Shown piece by piece: positions 28,667 through 37,185 of a DNA stretch of 64,000 bases; position 1 is the first letter of the stretch; each line of letters opens with the position of its first letter. The notes under the pieces are model-generated. The model was given only the letters and a program-made list of their open reading frames with translations, had not been told where the DNA came from and made no database searches. The stretch covers positions 1 to 64,000 of the forward strand of contig NZ_JHYS01000018.1 of assembly GCF_000688255.1 (NCBI RefSeq), written 5' to 3'. This stretch comes from Simplicispira psychrophila DSM 11588 (lineage in GTDB: Bacteria; Pseudomonadota; Gammaproteobacteria; Burkholderiales; Burkholderiaceae_C). The position numbers were made by a program, and so were the translations under genes.

Positions 28667-28782
28667 ATAGAGAGCTTCCTTCAAAGTGAAACAGATCACT
28701 CGGATGGTATCGGCAATTGGTGGGCGGCTGGATTAAAGTGACCTGGTCACCGCCCAAGGTGGCGTGCAGGAGACAAAACCCT

Positions 28783-30375
28783 ATGGTTGATTACATCGTG
28801 ATCGGCGGCGGCTCGGCTGGCTGTGTGCTGGCTGGACGTTTGTCGCAAGACAGCGCTGTGCGCGTGTGCCTGCTCGAAGCCGGACCGGCCGATGCCAGCG
28901 TGCTGATCCACTGCCCCGCCGGGCTGGCGGTCATGGCCAAGTACGAATTGAACGGCTGGAACCAGCACACCACGCCGCAGGCCGGCCTGAACGGGCGCAG
29001 CGGCTACCAGCCGCGCGGCAAGGTGCTGGGTGGCTCCAGCTCGATCAATGCCATGATTTATGCCCGCGGCCAGCCGCAGGATTACGACCACTGGGCGGCG
29101 CAAGGCAACCCCGGCTGGGGCTGGAGTGACGTACTGCCCTACTTCCTGCGCGCAGAAAACAACGAGCGCGGCGCCAATGCCTGGCACGGCCGCGGTGGGC
29201 CGCTGAACGTGATGGATTTGCGCTCGCCCAACCGCTTTAGCCAGGTGTTTGTCGAGGCTGGCGTGCAGGCCGGCCACGTGCATAACCGCGACTTCAATGG
29301 CGCGGAGCAAGAGGGCGTCGGCCTGTACCAGGTGACGCACAAAAACGGCGAGCGCTTCAGCGCCGCCAAGGCGTATCTGACGCCGTACCTGGCACGCCCG
29401 AATCTGCACGTCATCACCGGCGCCCGCGCCACGCGCATCCTGCTGGAAGAGCGCCGCGCCGTCGGCGTCGAATACCGCCAAGGCGGCGCCACGCACCAGG
29501 TGCGTTGCACCCGCGAGGTGCTGCTGAGTGCTGGCGCACTGCTGTCACCGCAATTGCTGATGCTCTCGGGCATTGGCCCCGGCGCGCAGTTGCAGCAGCA
29601 CGGCATTGCCACCGTGCACGATCTGCCCGGTGTCGGCCAGCACCTGCACGATCACCCGGACGTGGTGCAGGTGATGGATGCGCCGGCCTTGAGTGATCTG
29701 TTTGGCCTGTCACTCCAGGGTGCGGCGAACCTGGTGCGCGGCGTGCTGGAGTGGCGCCGCCAGCGCAGTGGCCTGTTGACGACCAACTTTGCCGAGGCCG
29801 GCGGTTTCATCAAAAGCCAGCCCAGCGAGCTGCTGCCCGACCTGCAGTTGCACTTTGTCATCGGCAAGCTGCTCGACCATGGCCGTCAAACCGTACTTGG
29901 CCATGGCTACTCGTGCCATGTCTGCCTGCTGCAGCCCAAAAGTCGGGGCAGCGTGGCGCTGGCCAGCAGCGACCCGCAGGCGCTGCCGCTGGTCGATCCG
30001 AACTTTTTTGGCGTGGCCGATGACATGGCGCGTCTGGTGCGCGGTGTGCGCCAGATGCGCGCCATCCTGGCGCAGCCGGCGCTGGCGCAGTACGGTGCGC
30101 GCGAACTGCCGGCGTCGGCCGGTGCGCAGACGGATGCGCAGATAGAGCAGTTCATCCGCCAGTACGCCGACACCATTTACCACCCGGTCGGCAGTTGCCG
30201 CATGGGGACGGGGCCGCTGGACGTGGTGGATGCGCAGCTACGGGTGCATGGCGTACAGAGCCTGCGCGTGGTGGACGCGTCCATCATGCCGCGTATCGTC
30301 AGCGGCAACACCAACGCGCCGACCATCATGGTGGCGGAGAAGGCGGTGGATTTGCTCCACGGGGCGGGGCGCTAA
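28783..30375 (+). CDS. GMC family FAD-dependent oxidoreductase (choline/alcohol dehydrogenase-like)
   Basis: A 530-residue glucose-methanol-choline oxidoreductase. The FAD-binding GGGSAGC lies at 8-14, the second GMC signature region contains KVLGGSSSINAMIYARG (about 82-98), and the catalytic His is in HPVGSCRMG near residue 467; the C-terminal VVDASIMPRIVSGNTNAPTI is typical. Family members oxidise alcohols such as choline, polyethylene glycol or medium-chain alcohols. I chose the ATG at 28783, with GCAGGAGA about ten bases upstream. No betaine aldehyde dehydrogenase is adjacent, so choline is not favoured. It converges with the phzF-like gene. Confidence 0.9.
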   Translation: MVDYIVIGGGSAGCVLAGRLSQDSAVRVCLLEAGPADASVLIHCPAGLAVMAKYELNGWNQHTTPQAGLNGRSGYQPRGKVLGGSSSINAMIYARGQPQDYDHWAAQGNPGWGWSDVLPYFLRAENNERGANAWHGRGGPLNVMDLRSPNRFSQVFVEAGVQAGHVHNRDFNGAEQEGVGLYQVTHKNGERFSAAKAYLTPYLARPNLHVITGARATRILLEERRAVGVEYRQGGATHQVRCTREVLLSAGALLSPQLLMLSGIGPGAQLQQHGIATVHDLPGVGQHLHDHPDVVQVMDAPALSDLFGLSLQGAANLVRGVLEWRRQRSGLLTTNFAEAGGFIKSQPSELLPDLQLHFVIGKLLDHGRQTVLGHGYSCHVCLLQPKSRGSVALASSDPQALPLVDPNFFGVADDMARLVRGVRQMRAILAQPALAQYGARELPASAGAQTDAQIEQFIRQYADTIYHPVGSCRMGTGPLDVVDAQLRVHGVQSLRVVDASIMPRIVSGNTNAPTIMVAEKAVDLLHGAGR

Positions 30376-30381
30376 AAAGTC

Positions 30382-30432
30382 ATTTTTGATAGCTTAAGGC
30401 GCTTGCTGCATAAGCGTTTGAGCCACTTTTCA
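30382..30432. repeat. Short interspersed palindromic repeat
   Basis: TTTTTGATAGC, AAGGCGCTTG, CATAAGCG and a degraded right arm (TTTGAGCC). It lies between the convergent GMC and PhzF genes, where it could serve as a weak terminator. Confidence 0.6.
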
Positions 30433-30475
30433 GTCTTAATTGGGTGAGAGGCTGCAGCAGGGCTGCCTGCGGACC

Positions 30476-31375
30476 CTACAGCAGCACCGTCCCCTGAACG
30501 CAAGTCACCGTGTCGCCGCCGATCCAGATGTCGCTGCCTTCTTGTGCCACATGCACGCGCCCGGCGCTGCCCAGGGCCGTGCCCTGGCTGGCGATGTAGC
30601 GCGGCGGCGCGAGGCCGGCGCCGATCAACCACTGCGCCAGTGCCGCGTTCAGGCTACCGGTGACCGGGTCTTCCATCAGGCCGCTGTGGCCCGGCAGGAA
30701 AGCACGCACCTCAAAGGCAATGTTTTCGGGATCGTTGGCGGCATCGTTGGCGGCAGCGGTGGGGCCCGCCACGCCGACCTTGCCGCGCGGGCCGATCACG
30801 CCCACATCCAGTCCGGCCAGCACGGTGGCGTCGGGCTGCAGCGCCAGGACCTGCGCGGCTGAGTGCAGTAGCACGCCGCGCCAGCGCGGGCCGTTGTCGC
30901 ACCAGGCGTGCGCCACGATGTCGCTGCGCGCCACGCCCAGGCCGCGCGCAATCAGCGCCACCTCTGGCTCGTCCAGTGGGCCGCTGGTGACCAGCGGCGG
31001 TGCAGCAAACGCCAGGCGGGTGCCATGCCGCCGCAGCGTGATCAGGCCGGCAGCGCATTCCTGCACCACGCGGTCACTCTGCTGTGGTTGGCCACCGGCC
31101 TGTAGCCAGGCGTGGCAACTGCCTAACGTCGGGTGACCGGCAAACGGCAACTCGCGCCCGGGGCAAAAGATGCGTACGCGGTAATCGGCACCGGCCAAGC
31201 GGGCTGGCGGCGTGGGTGGCAGCACAAAGGTGGCTTCGGACAGATGCGTCCAGTCGGTGAAGCGCTGCATGGCCTCGGTGGACATGTCCGTGCCATCGAG
31301 CACCACGGCCAGCGGGTTGCCGCGGTACGGCGTGGCGGTGAAAACATCTACCTGTTGGAAAGGGCGTAATCGCAT
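30476..31375 (-). CDS. PhzF family phenazine biosynthesis-like isomerase
   Basis: A 299-residue PhzF-fold protein (usual 260-300), with two similar half-domains. Visible are the N-terminal QVDVFTATPYRGNPLAVV, the catalytic Glu in LSEATFVLPP (near 47), ELPFAGHPTLGS near 75-86, and the C-terminal EDPVTGSLNAALAQWL. PhzF in Pseudomonas is an isomerase in phenazine synthesis, but most homologues, like this lone copy, have unknown substrates; there are no other phz genes here. A 12-base tandem duplication at 30731-30754 adds an in-frame Ala-Asn-Asp repeat near residue 210. Start ATG 31375. Confidence 0.88.
   Translation of the reverse strand: MRLRPFQQVDVFTATPYRGNPLAVVLDGTDMSTEAMQRFTDWTHLSEATFVLPPTPPARLAGADYRVRIFCPGRELPFAGHPTLGSCHAWLQAGGQPQQSDRVVQECAAGLITLRRHGTRLAFAAPPLVTSGPLDEPEVALIARGLGVARSDIVAHAWCDNGPRWRGVLLHSAAQVLALQPDATVLAGLDVGVIGPRGKVGVAGPTAAANDAANDPENIAFEVRAFLPGHSGLMEDPVTGSLNAALAQWLIGAGLAPPRYIASQGTALGSAGRVHVAQEGSDIWIGGDTVTCVQGTVLL
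30731..30754 (-). repeat. 12-base in-frame tandem duplication
   Basis: ATCGTTGGCGGC occurs twice in tandem without mismatch inside the phzF-like gene, giving a repeated Ala-Asn-Asp stretch without shifting the frame. Confidence 0.8.
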
Positions 31376-31518
31376 GGGTGCAGTCTCTTGTCTGTTGCGT
31401 GCCGATGGTATCGGCCGGCGGTAATGGCTTCACGTTGCCGATGGGCAGCACGAGCACGCCATCGCAGCGCCCGACCAACACGGCGCAGGCACAGCACAGG
31501 GTGGCTGCGCCTGCGGGT

Positions 31519-32721
31519 TCAGCCAGGGCGTGCCACGGTTTGTGCGGCCAGCACACGCAACAGGGTGCGGTTGACGTCTTCCAGCACCATGTCGTTGTCT
31601 TCGCACAATTGGCGTACCACGCTGGCGTCGCAGTTCTCTAATGCGCGCGCCATCTGCAGGATGGGAGCGTACGGGCCGATGTGTTGCCCGGCGGCTTCAT
31701 AGACGCGCTCGGACAGGGGGATGCGGTGCAGGATGGTGTCCAGCGATTCGCCCAGCATGTCGTCCAGTTGCGAGAACAGCGCGCACAGATAGACCTCGCG
31801 GCGCAGTTCGATGCCGACGCCGGCGTCGATGAGGTGCTCGCTCAGCTTGGCGCGCAGCACCAGGGCTTCGCGCATCGGGCGCAGGTTGACTTCGGTGCTG
31901 GCGTGCGGCAGTTGGGTCGAGAGCCAGCGCATCAGCGAGCCGTAACCCATCATCACCAACCCCCGGCGCAGCGAGTCCACGCCGGTGCGCAGTCCCAGCG
32001 CGGCGGAGTTGGTATAGGTCATGAAGCGGTAGGCCAGCAGTGGGTCTTCGCTCAGGATGTCTTCAAATATTTCCAGCGATTGCTCAGCGTCGATGGCTTT
32101 CATCAGCCGGTAGATGACGGTGTGGCTGGGCTGCGGTGTCTGTTGGCGCAGGCTGTAGAGCACGTCTTCGGTCGGCCAGCCGAGCAGGGCGTGGGCTTTT
32201 TGCTCGTCCAAGCAGTGCTCCATCAGCGCGCGGCTGGCAATGCCTTCGTACATCTGCCCGGCCAGCACCGGGCTGGCGCCAGGAGCAGCCTTGAGCGCCT
32301 GCACTGCGGTCAGCGGTGGCACGCTCAGCAGGCTGTTGTCAAAGCAGCGTGCCAGCTGGGCGTCGGGCAGGTGGCCGATATCGCCGCGCCAGACCAGTTT
32401 CAGGCCGCGCCGCTTGGCGTCGAGCACGCGTTGGTACACGCTGGAGTCGTTCAGCCAGTCGTCCGGCACTTCCATCCACGGTGTTTCGGGCGGGGCGTGT
32501 TCGAGCAGGTCGCACAGCAGCTGGCGCGTTTGTGGGGCCAACAGCAGCGGTGGCGATTGTGGTTCCCAGATTTCTTGCAGCGTGCGCAGCAGGTGCTGCG
32601 CATCGATGGCCACGGTGCTGTCGGCTTCGTGGATGCACAGCTCGATGCCGCACAGCGAGCGCGACAGGCTCCACAACGGGCGGTAACCAAAAATCAGGCT
32701 GCCAAGAACAGATTGGGCCAT
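31519..32721 (-). CDS. HDOD domain signalling protein linked to the flagellar operon
   Basis: A 400-residue protein. About residues 195-390 form an HDOD domain (EDILSEDPLLAYRFMTYTNSA is its typical core, followed by RRGLVMMGYGSLMRWL), a helical module found in signalling proteins without catalytic HD residues. The N-terminal ~190 residues resemble a degenerate EAL-like region of YuxH-type proteins, with no intact EAL or DDFG motif, so c-di-GMP hydrolysis is not expected. It starts 19 bases after the flgL stop with no terminator between, so it is probably cotranscribed with late flagellar genes. A role in coordinating motility with other signals is inference. Confidence 0.8.
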   Translation of the reverse strand: MAQSVLGSLIFGYRPLWSLSRSLCGIELCIHEADSTVAIDAQHLLRTLQEIWEPQSPPLLLAPQTRQLLCDLLEHAPPETPWMEVPDDWLNDSSVYQRVLDAKRRGLKLVWRGDIGHLPDAQLARCFDNSLLSVPPLTAVQALKAAPGASPVLAGQMYEGIASRALMEHCLDEQKAHALLGWPTEDVLYSLRQQTPQPSHTVIYRLMKAIDAEQSLEIFEDILSEDPLLAYRFMTYTNSAALGLRTGVDSLRRGLVMMGYGSLMRWLSTQLPHASTEVNLRPMREALVLRAKLSEHLIDAGVGIELRREVYLCALFSQLDDMLGESLDTILHRIPLSERVYEAAGQHIGPYAPILQMARALENCDASVVRQLCEDNDMVLEDVNRTLLRVLAAQTVARPG

Positions 32722-32740
32722 AGGCTAATGCGGCGCGCGC

Positions 32741-34072
32741 TTAGGAGATGTAGTTGAACATGGACATTTTTTGCACCATAGCGTACGACTGTAGCGCCGC
32801 CTGGTAACCCAGTTGGGTGTGCTGAAAGTCCGAGATGCCCTGCACCATGTCCAAGTCTTCGGCGCGTGAGCGGTCGGATTCGAGCTGAATGCTGCGCGTG
32901 TCTTGGTCGCCCGTAATGCGGTCAGCGCGGTTAAGCAGTTCGCCGGCATAGCTGCGGATAGCCTGCAGGCGCTCCATGCCCCGATCCAAATTGGCCAAGC
33001 CCTGCCCGACGGCCTGGGCAGCGGCGTTGCTGTCAGCGGCGTTGGCGATGCCGCCAATGGCTTGGTCGATGGTGCCAAATAGGCCAGTGCTGGGTTTGAG
33101 GGTGATGGTGTCGAGGGTGGCCACACCGGGGGTGACGGTGCCATCGGAGGCCGTGATGGGGCTGGCCTTGATGCTGAACTTCAGGCCATCAATGAAGGCG
33201 GTGGGGCTGTTTTCTTTGGAGATTTCAAATTCCAGCGGTTTGTCGTTGGCGAAATCCGGGATGGTTCCAACCTGCGCTGCTGCCCCGGTCGTTTTGTTAC
33301 GCACTTCGTAGGTGGCGGTGCTGGTGTTGGGGGTGGCGCCGGCCGTGACGCTAGTGAAAACGATTTCAAAGTCGTCGCCCTGGCCATTGTTTGTGGCGGG
33401 GATTTGGGTGGGATCGACCACCGTGATTTCGCTGGTGCCGAATTTACGGCCCGTCAGGGACGTCGGCGGCGTTGCCGTGTTACTCAGTGCAGCGTTGTAG
33501 ATGCCATCGCGCTTGGTTTGGAACATGAAGGCCGAATCGCCATCCAGCATGGTCGGAATGCCCACGGCAGAGCCGCTGGTTTGGCCAGCCAACCCGGCAA
33601 AGCTGTCGGGTGTATTGCCCAAGAACGGCGCCAGCGCGCTGCCCAAGGCCCCCAGCAGCGGCAGGCCATTGGTGTCTTTGCGGTTGGCCACGCTGACCAG
33701 CTGGTCGCGCAGGCTTTCAATTTGGCCGGCAATGATGCGCCGGTCTTGCGGGGCCAAGGTGCCCGCGCCGGCGCTGACCATCAGCTCGCGTATTCCCTGT
33801 ACCAAGTTGACCGCGTCGCCCATGGACGATTCGGCCTGTGCTACGGCATTGCGCTGCACGTCCAGGGCACGTTGTTCGGTTTGGATGCGGGCCATGCGCG
33901 TGATGGCGCGTTCGGCCTGGGCGGCGGCCACCGGGTCGTCGCTGGCGCGCAGTACGCGCTTGCCAGAGGTGAGTTTCTCGTTCTGATCGGCCAGCGAGTT
34001 TTGACGCGCGCCGATGTTGCGGATCGAGTTGTCGTACATGCTGGCTGTGGCCACGCGGTTGATTGAGCTCAT
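32741..34072 (-). CDS. flgL: Flagellar hook-filament junction protein FlgL
   Basis: A 443-residue flagellin-fold junction protein (HAP3), connecting hook and filament above FlgK. The conserved terminal coiled-coil regions are present: N-terminal MYDNSIRNIGARQNSLADQ and KRVLRASDDPVAAAQAER (about 12-55), and C-terminal RAEDLDMVQGISDFQHTQLGYQAAL. The middle (~150-330) is an extended Thr/Gly/Asn-rich domain, making it about 125 residues longer than E. coli FlgL (317). Start ATG 34072 has GGAG upstream. It follows flgK by 38 bases and precedes the HDOD gene. Exported unfolded by the flagellar type III system; FlgN is its chaperone. Confidence 0.96.
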   Translation of the reverse strand: MSSINRVATASMYDNSIRNIGARQNSLADQNEKLTSGKRVLRASDDPVAAAQAERAITRMARIQTEQRALDVQRNAVAQAESSMGDAVNLVQGIRELMVSAGAGTLAPQDRRIIAGQIESLRDQLVSVANRKDTNGLPLLGALGSALAPFLGNTPDSFAGLAGQTSGSAVGIPTMLDGDSAFMFQTKRDGIYNAALSNTATPPTSLTGRKFGTSEITVVDPTQIPATNNGQGDDFEIVFTSVTAGATPNTSTATYEVRNKTTGAAAQVGTIPDFANDKPLEFEISKENSPTAFIDGLKFSIKASPITASDGTVTPGVATLDTITLKPSTGLFGTIDQAIGGIANAADSNAAAQAVGQGLANLDRGMERLQAIRSYAGELLNRADRITGDQDTRSIQLESDRSRAEDLDMVQGISDFQHTQLGYQAALQSYAMVQKMSMFNYIS

Positions 34073-34110
34073 GGCGGTGTCTCCGAAATCTAGGGGCGGT
34101 GCGCGTTGGC

Positions 34111-36183
34111 TTAGCGGCCGACGCTTTGCATCAAGGTGTCAAAAATGTTTTGCGCAATCGACAGCATCTTGGCCGAGGCTTGGTAGGCCTGTTGGTACTG
34201 CAGCAAGCGCGCGGCTTCTTCGTCCAAGTTCACGCCAGCGATGGCGGTGCGGTCTTGCTCTAGGTTGTCGGCAATGGCGGTGGACAGGTGGGACGCAAAC
34301 AGGGCACTTTGTGTCCGGGTGCCGATTTGTGCCATGGCGCTGGCAAAACCGTCAGACAGTGTGGCGCCGCCGTCAAACATCACCTTGTCGCGCAGCGCCA
34401 GCATGGTGCCGGCGTTGCCCGCATCGCGGGTGTACCAGTCGCCGTACTGCGCATCTTTGGCGTTGCCGACAGTGACAGTGTCATCGGTTTTCGGCGAGCC
34501 TTGCAGTGTGATTTCCCAGCCATCGATGCTGATCGGTTTGCCGGGCGTGTAGGTGAACGGCCCTCCCAGTGGCGTTAGGGCGGTGGGGGGCGTGGTGGAC
34601 AAATCCATCGGTGGATTGGTGTTGCCCGTCGGCATGAAGGTGGTGCCCGCTGCGCTGACAGTGAAGGTCAGCTTGACGCCACCGCCAGTGGTGGCAGGGA
34701 GCGTGGGCGAGGGTGGCAGCGCTAATCCGCTGGTGGTCGCATCGATGATGCCGGTGGCACGCAGGCTGGCCAGTTGCAGCGAGCCGGCGTTGGTGGTGCC
34801 CATCGCGGCGTTGACGGCATTGGCTGCGGCCAAGTTGCGCGGCGAGTACTGCTGCGCTTGCATCTGCCCCGCCAAGCCTTGCATGGGCGTGAGCAGAAAC
34901 TGGTCTTTGATGGCAGCACCGGCAAACGCGGTGGGCAGGGTGGGGGGAGCGGGCGGGGGCGCTCCGTCGGTCAGCTTCAGTCCTTCGCCCAGCATGACGG
35001 TGTCGAGGTCTGCCAAGCTGGTGAAATCAAACAATTTACCGTCTGACTGGCGCGTCACGGTACCGGCTGTAGCGCCGGTGAAAGTGATGTTGTAGCTGGA
35101 GGCCTGCAGTTTGGTCGGGTCGGCTACCGTCAGGCCCATTTGGTTGGGTGAAGTATTGTCCTTGCCGGTGACCGCATTGGCCAGCTCCAGCGGCTTGAAC
35201 AGGTTCTCGCCCAATTTGCCGTCCAGCGTCAGGCCGAGTTTGTTTTGCGTGTTCAGCGTCTCGCTGATGCCCAGCGCCAGGCGTCCGAGCAGATTCTGGC
35301 CCTCGGCCAGGTCACTGTTCTGAAATTGCAACAACCCGGCGATGGTGCCGCCGCCCAGCATGGACTGGTTCAGTTCAATCGGCTGGGTCGCGCCGGGCAT
35401 CGAGAAAAACAGTTGCTGTTGTGTTTTGCTGGTGGGAAAGGCGCTGGGTGCGCCCAGCGACAGGGTGGCGGCGGTGCTGCCCAGCACCAGCGGCTGGCTG
35501 GCGCTGACAAACACGCCGAGGCTGCCATCGTTGGCCGCAATTTGTGTGGTCTGGATGTGGACGTTCAGGTCGCGGATGAGCTGGTCGCGCTTGTCCAGCA
35601 GATCGTTGGGGCTTTGGCCGTTGCCTTTGGCTTCGACAATTTGTGCGTTGACCGCCGCAATGCTTTTGGCCAGTGCGTTGACTTGTGTCATGCTGCCGCC
35701 CAGCTGTGCGCTGACCGAGTTGCTGATTTCATCGAGCCGCTCGGAAGCGCCGCGCAAGCGCGTCGCAGTTTCTTCCATGCGGGTCAGCACCACGTTGCGT
35801 GCTGTCATGTCGGTAGGCGCGTTGGCTACCGATGAGAAGGCATTCATCATGTCGCTGATGGCAGCGCCCAAGCCGGAGGGGCCACCGCTGAACACGTCTT
35901 GCAGTTGCGACAAGCGATCTAGGCGCACGCTGTCGCCGGCCTTGACGGCCGCGGCTGAGGCCGCTTGGCGCGTCAGCAGGTCGCTGTGGTTGCGCAAGAT
36001 GGATTGCACATCGACACCTTGGCCGATGTAGCCGTCGCCGGTGTAGCGCCCCTGCACGGTTTCCAGCGATACCGTCTGGCGCGAGTAACCGGGGGTGTTG
36101 ACGTTGGCAATGTTGTGGCCAGCGGTTTGCAGACCGACTTGGTTGGCCTGCAGGGCGCGGGCGCCGACGTTTAAGAGGCTCAT
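34111..36183 (-). CDS. flgK: Flagellar hook-associated protein FlgK
   Basis: A 690-residue HAP1, the first hook-filament junction protein. The N-terminal motif is NIANVNTPGYSRQ (about 24-36); the C-terminal helix (GVNLDEEAARLLQYQQAYQASAKML) pairs with it in the coiled coil. It is longer than E. coli FlgK (547), with a Pro/Thr/Gly-rich central insert (about 380-600) that should be exposed on the filament base. It lies 50 bases after flgJ and before flgL. Secreted through the flagellar export gate with FlgN as chaperone. Confidence 0.97.
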   Translation of the reverse strand: MSLLNVGARALQANQVGLQTAGHNIANVNTPGYSRQTVSLETVQGRYTGDGYIGQGVDVQSILRNHSDLLTRQAASAAAVKAGDSVRLDRLSQLQDVFSGGPSGLGAAISDMMNAFSSVANAPTDMTARNVVLTRMEETATRLRGASERLDEISNSVSAQLGGSMTQVNALAKSIAAVNAQIVEAKGNGQSPNDLLDKRDQLIRDLNVHIQTTQIAANDGSLGVFVSASQPLVLGSTAATLSLGAPSAFPTSKTQQQLFFSMPGATQPIELNQSMLGGGTIAGLLQFQNSDLAEGQNLLGRLALGISETLNTQNKLGLTLDGKLGENLFKPLELANAVTGKDNTSPNQMGLTVADPTKLQASSYNITFTGATAGTVTRQSDGKLFDFTSLADLDTVMLGEGLKLTDGAPPPAPPTLPTAFAGAAIKDQFLLTPMQGLAGQMQAQQYSPRNLAAANAVNAAMGTTNAGSLQLASLRATGIIDATTSGLALPPSPTLPATTGGGVKLTFTVSAAGTTFMPTGNTNPPMDLSTTPPTALTPLGGPFTYTPGKPISIDGWEITLQGSPKTDDTVTVGNAKDAQYGDWYTRDAGNAGTMLALRDKVMFDGGATLSDGFASAMAQIGTRTQSALFASHLSTAIADNLEQDRTAIAGVNLDEEAARLLQYQQAYQASAKMLSIAQNIFDTLMQSVGR

Positions 36184-36233
36184 GGTGTTTCTCGTGCTTC
36201 AGAGGGCAGGGGGTGTCAGCGGTGCAATGGCGC

Positions 36234-37160
36234 TTAGGCTTGCGCGGCGCGCTGCACACGCAGGGCGCTGTTGATGGCGCCGCTTAACTTGCGGGCGTAT
36301 TCGGGGTCGGTGGCGTAGCCGGCTTTTTGCAGTTCGGTGGCGTAGGCCATGGCCGAGTCGGTCTTGGCACGCGCTTGCTCGTAGCGCGGGCTGTTGTTGA
36401 TCAGCTTGGCGTAGTCCTTGAACGAGTCTTCGTAGGAGTCGTAGGCGCGAAACTTGGCCACCATCTTGCGTGGTGTGCCGTCGATGTATTCGGTGGTGAC
36501 GATGTCGGCGGTCTTGCCGGTCCAGCCCTTGCCGGCCTTGATGCCAAACAGGTTGAAGGAGTTGCTGCCGTCTTGGCTCTTGATCTCGCTTTTGCCCCAG
36601 CCGGTTTCGTGCCCGGCCTGGCCAATCATGAAGCTGGCTGGAATGCCGCTGGCCTGCGCCACGCGTTCGGCGGCGGCGCTGTGGTGCTGGACAAAGTCGT
36701 CACGCCCCTTGGGGGCTGGGCCACTGGCGACGTTGGCCGTGCTGCTGGTGGCGCTGCTGCTGGTACGGGAGGGTTGCAGGCTGGACAGGCTCAAGGTCGA
36801 GGGCGCCACCAAGTTGGCTTCACCGCCGCCCATTTGACGTGCTATCTGGCGGGCAATGGCTTCAGACAAGCCGCCGGGCTGGCCCGACATCTGGATCGAT
36901 AGCTGCTGATCGAGCATGTCGGCGCCCAAGTCGCCCTGGGCGCTGTCGAGCAGGCCGGACTTCATGGTCGCCTCGCGCATACTTTTGATCATCTCGCGCA
37001 TGAACAGCGATTCAAACTGCTTGGCGGTTTCGCGCGCGGCCTGGGGGCTGTTTTTGCCGGCTTCAAATTTCAGCTGATTGAGCGAGCGGACATCGACGGC
37101 GAGCGCGTTCGAGGTGCTGCTGGTGTTGGCGCTGGCAGTGGAAGGGGTGGTTAAGGCCAT
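36234..37160 (-). CDS. flgJ: Flagellar rod assembly protein / peptidoglycan hydrolase FlgJ
   Basis: A 308-residue dual-domain FlgJ: the N-terminal rod-cap domain (about 25-110, AKQFESLFMREMIKSMRE) and a C-terminal glucosaminidase domain (about 150-300). The hydrolase motif QAGHETGWGKS lies at 181-191 with Glu185 as the expected catalytic acid. It caps the growing rod and opens the peptidoglycan in the periplasm. The linker (115-150) is Ser/Ala/Thr-rich. Its length is typical of the beta/gamma dual-domain type. Start ATG 37160 follows AGGAG; flgI lies 25 bases upstream. Confidence 0.96.
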   Translation of the reverse strand: MALTTPSTASANTSSTSNALAVDVRSLNQLKFEAGKNSPQAARETAKQFESLFMREMIKSMREATMKSGLLDSAQGDLGADMLDQQLSIQMSGQPGGLSEAIARQIARQMGGGEANLVAPSTLSLSSLQPSRTSSSATSSTANVASGPAPKGRDDFVQHHSAAAERVAQASGIPASFMIGQAGHETGWGKSEIKSQDGSNSFNLFGIKAGKGWTGKTADIVTTEYIDGTPRKMVAKFRAYDSYEDSFKDYAKLINNSPRYEQARAKTDSAMAYATELQKAGYATDPEYARKLSGAINSALRVQRAAQA

Positions 37161-37185
37161 GGTGGTGCACTCCTGGGGTGGGCCA

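Noticed and set aside
30476-31375. Phenazine biosynthesis locus
   Set aside because: Only a lone PhzF-fold gene is present; none of the other phz genes is nearby.
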